From Desulfobacterales bacterium (lineage in GTDB: Bacteria > Desulfobacterota > Desulfobacteria > Desulfobacterales > UBA5852): a stretch of DNA of 8,549 nucleotides. Both the position numbers and the translations under genes were made by a program. The notes under the pieces are model-generated. The model was not told where the DNA came from, ran no database searches, and saw only the letters and a list, made by a program, of their open reading frames with translations. The DNA is taken from assembly GCA_016735415.1 (NCBI GenBank), contig JAERRP010000735.1, positions 1-8,549 of the forward strand, in the 5' to 3' direction. This document shows, piece by piece, positions 6,342-8,549 of this stretch. Numbering within the stretch: position 1 is the stretch's first letter; the number at the start of each line of letters is the position of its first letter.

Positions 6342-7337
6342 ATGATTCGGAAAAGCTTGAAATTGATCTTGCCGCTGCTTTTGACTTTCGGAATGGGTGG
6401 CTGTGCCATTACCGAGGATGTCTATGTCTCTGCCAAAAACTATGCCCGGGGCGAGTACTACCTCGAAAATAACAAATACGGGGATTGCATCGCGAAGTTC
6501 ACAACCGAAATCGAAAAACACCCCACCGATGCCAAAGCGCACTTCTATCTCGGCCGGTGCTACCTGGCAGTTGAAAAGAACGGATCCGCGCTGGCGCATC
6601 TGAAAAAGGCGGTGGTGCTCGATCAGGGCAATCCGGACTATTATTTCTGGCAAGGGGTTGCCTATGCCGCCAACGGAAAATCAAAATCGGAGCGAAAAAG
6701 CTACGAGGATGCCTTGGCGATCAAGCCTGACCATATTCAAACCCTTGTTTATCTGGGCCACAATCGATTCGAAGCCGGCCGCTACCTCGCCGCCTTGGAC
6801 CTGTACAATCAGGCCCTCAAACGTCGGCCGTACATTCCCCAGGCGCTGTACAATCGGGGGTTGGTTTTGCGGAAACTGAACCGGTCGCCGGAGGAAATCA
6901 ATGCCTGGGAAGCCTATCTGGCCGCATACCCCAACGGGGCCTTTAGCCGGCGCGCTGTCCTCTATCTCAACGGGTACGGCCGGTTCGATTACCGCAACCA
7001 CACCATCGGGAAAAGGACATTGACCCTGCCCCAGGTGCGGTTTGCGACATCCAGCGCGCGCATCCAGAAGGCTTCCTTTCCCTCTCTAAAAAAACTGGCG
7101 CGGATAACCGCAAAGAATAGCAAACTTGTCCTGCACATCGTGGCCTACCAGAAAAATAACCGCAAACTGGCGGAGATGCGGGCTAAAAGCGTAAAAAAAT
7201 TCCTTCTTGACCAGGAAGGGGGCATCGATGGCGTCCGCATCAAGGTTAGCTGGTTCGACCGCCCCGAAACCGTTAAAAATGGCCGGGATATTCATCATCT
7301 CGACAGCTCCGTTAATTTTTTCGGTCAAATCAGGTAA
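6342..7337 (+). CDS. TPR-repeat lipoprotein with divergent OmpA-like C-terminal domain
   Basis: The 331-residue product starts with a lipoprotein signal peptide: basic MIRKSLK, a hydrophobic core, then GMGGC with lipidated Cys21. Ala22 follows, so outer-membrane sorting is expected. Residues about 33-205 form tandem TPR repeats (YYLENNKYGDCIAKF, AHFYLGRCYLAV, YYFWQGVAYAANG, TLVYLGHNRFEAGRY, ALYNRGLVLRKLN). Residues about 226-330 resemble the OmpA C-terminal peptidoglycan-binding domain (PQVRFATSSARI, then KLAEMRAKSVKKFL), but the TD motif and following glycine are missing. The start has GAGGGG 4 nt upstream and a standard signal peptide. The likely role is a periplasm-facing outer-membrane scaffold or sensor; partners are unknown. 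One TPR segment (63-110) closely matches the putative anti-sigma protein downstream. It is followed 178 bp later by the ECF sigma gene, and no clear terminator separates them. Confidence 0.88.
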   Translation: MIRKSLKLILPLLLTFGMGGCAITEDVYVSAKNYARGEYYLENNKYGDCIAKFTTEIEKHPTDAKAHFYLGRCYLAVEKNGSALAHLKKAVVLDQGNPDYYFWQGVAYAANGKSKSERKSYEDALAIKPDHIQTLVYLGHNRFEAGRYLAALDLYNQALKRRPYIPQALYNRGLVLRKLNRSPEEINAWEAYLAAYPNGAFSRRAVLYLNGYGRFDYRNHTIGKRTLTLPQVRFATSSARIQKASFPSLKKLARITAKNSKLVLHIVAYQKNNRKLAEMRAKSVKKFLLDQEGGIDGVRIKVSWFDRPETVKNGRDIHHLDSSVNFFGQIR

Positions 7338-7432
7338 ACCCATCCACCGGGAAAGCCTTGATCGCGCTAAATTAAAACAACCGCCGGACAGGATCGGCCC
7401 AGGGATTAAATAACAGTTCCGCCGCCCAGGGT

Positions 7433-7462
7433 GTGACCTTTTTCGGGCTCTGAACGTATATA
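7433..7462 (+). promoter_or_regulatory. Promoter candidate upstream of the ECF sigma gene
   Basis: GTGACC (7433-7438, four of six matches to a -35) is followed after 18 nt by TATATA (7457-7462, five of six matches to a -10). The 178-bp gap also contains the direct repeat GCCCAGGG at 7397-7404 and 7424-7431. I do not see a classical ECF -35 (GGAAC) and cannot tell whether the sigma factor controls itself. The gap lacks a convincing terminator for the lipoprotein gene, so read-through is possible. Confidence 0.35.
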
Positions 7463-7515
7463 TTAATAAGCCAAGCCATACGATCAGTGTGTATAGCGGG
7501 CAGGCAAAATAGTCT

Positions 7516-8073
7516 ATGTTAACAGCGGAAGATGATCAGATGGTGGAAGCGGTACTCACGGGCAATGCGGAGGCCTTTGGCGGCATCGTCCGCAAGTACG
7601 AAAAATCCATATTCAATCTCATGTATCGGGCCACAGGCTCGCGGGACGAGGCGGCCGATCTGACCCAGGATGCTTTCCTCAGAGCCTACGACAAAATCCG
7701 CACCTTTCGCCTGGGGCGGAAGTTTTATTCATGGCTCTACGCTCTGTCGATGAATGTCGCCCGTGACCATCTTCGCAAACAGCGACGGCGGCGGCCGGAA
7801 AGCGCGCAAGATCCGGAAGATACCGCCGCACACCCATCCGGGGCAACGGATAGCGGCGATGAAGCTGCACGACTGGCAGAGATCCACAGCTTATTTGAAA
7901 TACTGCGCCGACTGCCCCTTGACGACCGCGAAGCCGTCCTGCTGCGATTCCGGGATGGTTTGAAAATGAAGGAGATCGCCGCGCGCCTGGGCCTGTCCGT
8001 GAGCGGCGCCAAAATGCGGGTTCACCGAGGGCTGGAGAAACTGCAGAAGGCTTGGGGGGGATCGTTATCATGA
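7516..8073 (+). CDS. ECF-family RNA polymerase sigma factor (sigma-70 family)
   Basis: The 185-residue product has the two ECF domains. Sigma region 2 covers about 20-92 (AEAFGGIVRKYEKSIFNL, then DLTQDAFLRAYDKI for core binding and -10 melting, then WLYALSMNVARDHLRK). A polar, poorly conserved linker covers 93-118. Region 4 covers about 124-178 with the -35-reading helix-turn-helix LKMKEIAARLGLSVSGAKMRVHRGL. Length is normal for the family. The start fits the usual ECF N-terminus (EDDQMVEAVLTGNAEAF), though the ribosome binding site is weak (GGCAGG about 11 nt upstream). Its stop overlaps the next gene's start as ATGA, the usual coupling of an ECF factor to its anti-sigma factor. It should direct polymerase to a stress or envelope regulon when released; target promoters are unknown. 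Confidence 0.94.
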   Translation: MLTAEDDQMVEAVLTGNAEAFGGIVRKYEKSIFNLMYRATGSRDEAADLTQDAFLRAYDKIRTFRLGRKFYSWLYALSMNVARDHLRKQRRRRPESAQDPEDTAAHPSGATDSGDEAARLAEIHSLFEILRRLPLDDREAVLLRFRDGLKMKEIAARLGLSVSGAKMRVHRGLEKLQKAWGGSLS

Positions 8074-8549
8074 CCGATAGCCACATCGAGCGGCAAAAGG
8101 CCCCATCCCCGGAGGCCCTGGAAAAAAACATCGTCGATCAGGTCCGCAGGCTTCCGGACGTCGATGTTCCGGAGGGGTTGTCGAACCGGATCATGCGTGC
8201 CATCTATCCCCGCAGGGAGCCTTGGTGGCGCACCTTTTTGTTCCGGCTCTCCCGCCCCCGGACCGTTTCCTTCACCCCACTGAAATGGGCACCGGTAGGG
8301 GCGCTGGTAGTGGTGTTGATGATCGGCTTTGGCCTCAACAGAATACCGAAGTGGTCTGAACCTTCGCTCAGCCGGGAGCTGGCCCGGATGCCCGGCGATG
8401 CGGAGGTGCACTACCTGTTAGGGCGCCAATTGCTGGCCGGCGAACAATCCGAAAAGGCCCTGGTACATTTGAAGCGCGCGGCGGACGTCCATCCCGACCG
8501 CGCCCTCTATCATTTCTGGGTCGGGGTCAACTACTGGACCCTTAAAGAT
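8070..8549 (+). CDS. Putative membrane-anchored anti-sigma protein with TPR repeats, cut by window edge
   Basis: 160 codons are readable before the right edge. Order: a soluble N-terminus (1-65) with VPEGLSNRIMRAI, the segment that usually follows the anti-sigma domain in ECF anti-sigma proteins; one membrane helix (about 72-89, PVGALVVVLMIGFG); then TPR repeats (about 101 onward: AEVHYLLGRQLLAGEQSEKALVHLKRA, YHFWVGVNYWT). Several arginines on the N-terminal side of the helix place the N-terminus in the cytoplasm and the TPR part in the periplasm. The HxxxCxxC zinc-finger motif is absent; there is no cysteine in the readable part. The call rests on the ATGA overlap with the sigma gene and on topology. 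It could instead be a general TPR membrane protein. Its TPR segment 110-157 matches the upstream lipoprotein without gaps. Confidence 0.75.
   Translation, partial: MTDSHIERQKAPSPEALEKNIVDQVRRLPDVDVPEGLSNRIMRAIYPRREPWWRTFLFRLSRPRTVSFTPLKWAPVGALVVVLMIGFGLNRIPKWSEPSLSRELARMPGDAEVHYLLGRQLLAGEQSEKALVHLKRAADVHPDRALYHFWVGVNYWTLKD

Noticed and set aside
7424..7445. Terminator for the lipoprotein gene (AGGGTGTGACCT followed by T)
   Set aside because: The stem is only 3-4 bp, too weak to support a terminator call, although a T run follows.

Overview
The window looks like a piece of chromosome from a sulfate-reducing-type Desulfobacterota (deltaproteobacterium, Desulfobacterales-like). This rests on recalled family resemblance, not a search. 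The main clues are the style of the GAF-PAS-PAS hybrid histidine kinase (LAGGIAHDFNN kinase box, LSSGYSIDGQAQ receiver tail), GC-rich coding DNA with AT-rich spacers, and several signalling genes side by side. No rRNA, tRNA, CRISPR array, insertion sequence or integrase was seen.

Layout, left to right. (1) 1-2371, minus strand: a soluble hybrid sensor histidine kinase, open at the left edge and missing only the end of its receiver domain. (2) 2372-2872: a 500-bp divergent spacer. Its right half holds a TTGACA promoter inside an inverted repeat and then a strong intrinsic-terminator hairpin before the next start codon, so it is a candidate attenuated leader or small RNA. (3) 2873-4486, plus strand: a PAS-PAS-SpoIIE (PP2C-type) serine phosphatase. 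(4) 4566-5618 and 5692-5985, minus strand: an ArsP-like (PF03773) permease preceded by an ArsR-family repressor. Each gene has an AT-rich palindrome next to its start, suggesting two operators for one metalloid- or metal-responsive unit. (5) 6342-7337, plus strand: an outer-membrane-type lipoprotein with TPR repeats and a divergent OmpA-like C-terminus. (6) 7516-8073 and 8070-8549, plus strand: an ECF sigma factor overlapping by ATGA a membrane-anchored protein in the anti-sigma position. That protein has no zinc finger and carries TPR repeats on the far side of its single membrane helix; the window ends inside it.

How the genes may work together. The left half is phosphorylation signalling: kinase/receiver and PP2C phosphatase, divergently arranged. 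The middle is a self-regulated efflux unit. The right half is the most unusual part. The lipoprotein and the putative anti-sigma protein share a gapless 48-residue TPR segment with 21 identities, including an uncommon FWxGVxY signature. This suggests a cell-envelope sensing system in which an outer-membrane TPR lipoprotein and an inner-membrane TPR anti-sigma protein have related interaction surfaces, with the ECF sigma factor as output. That last link is inference.
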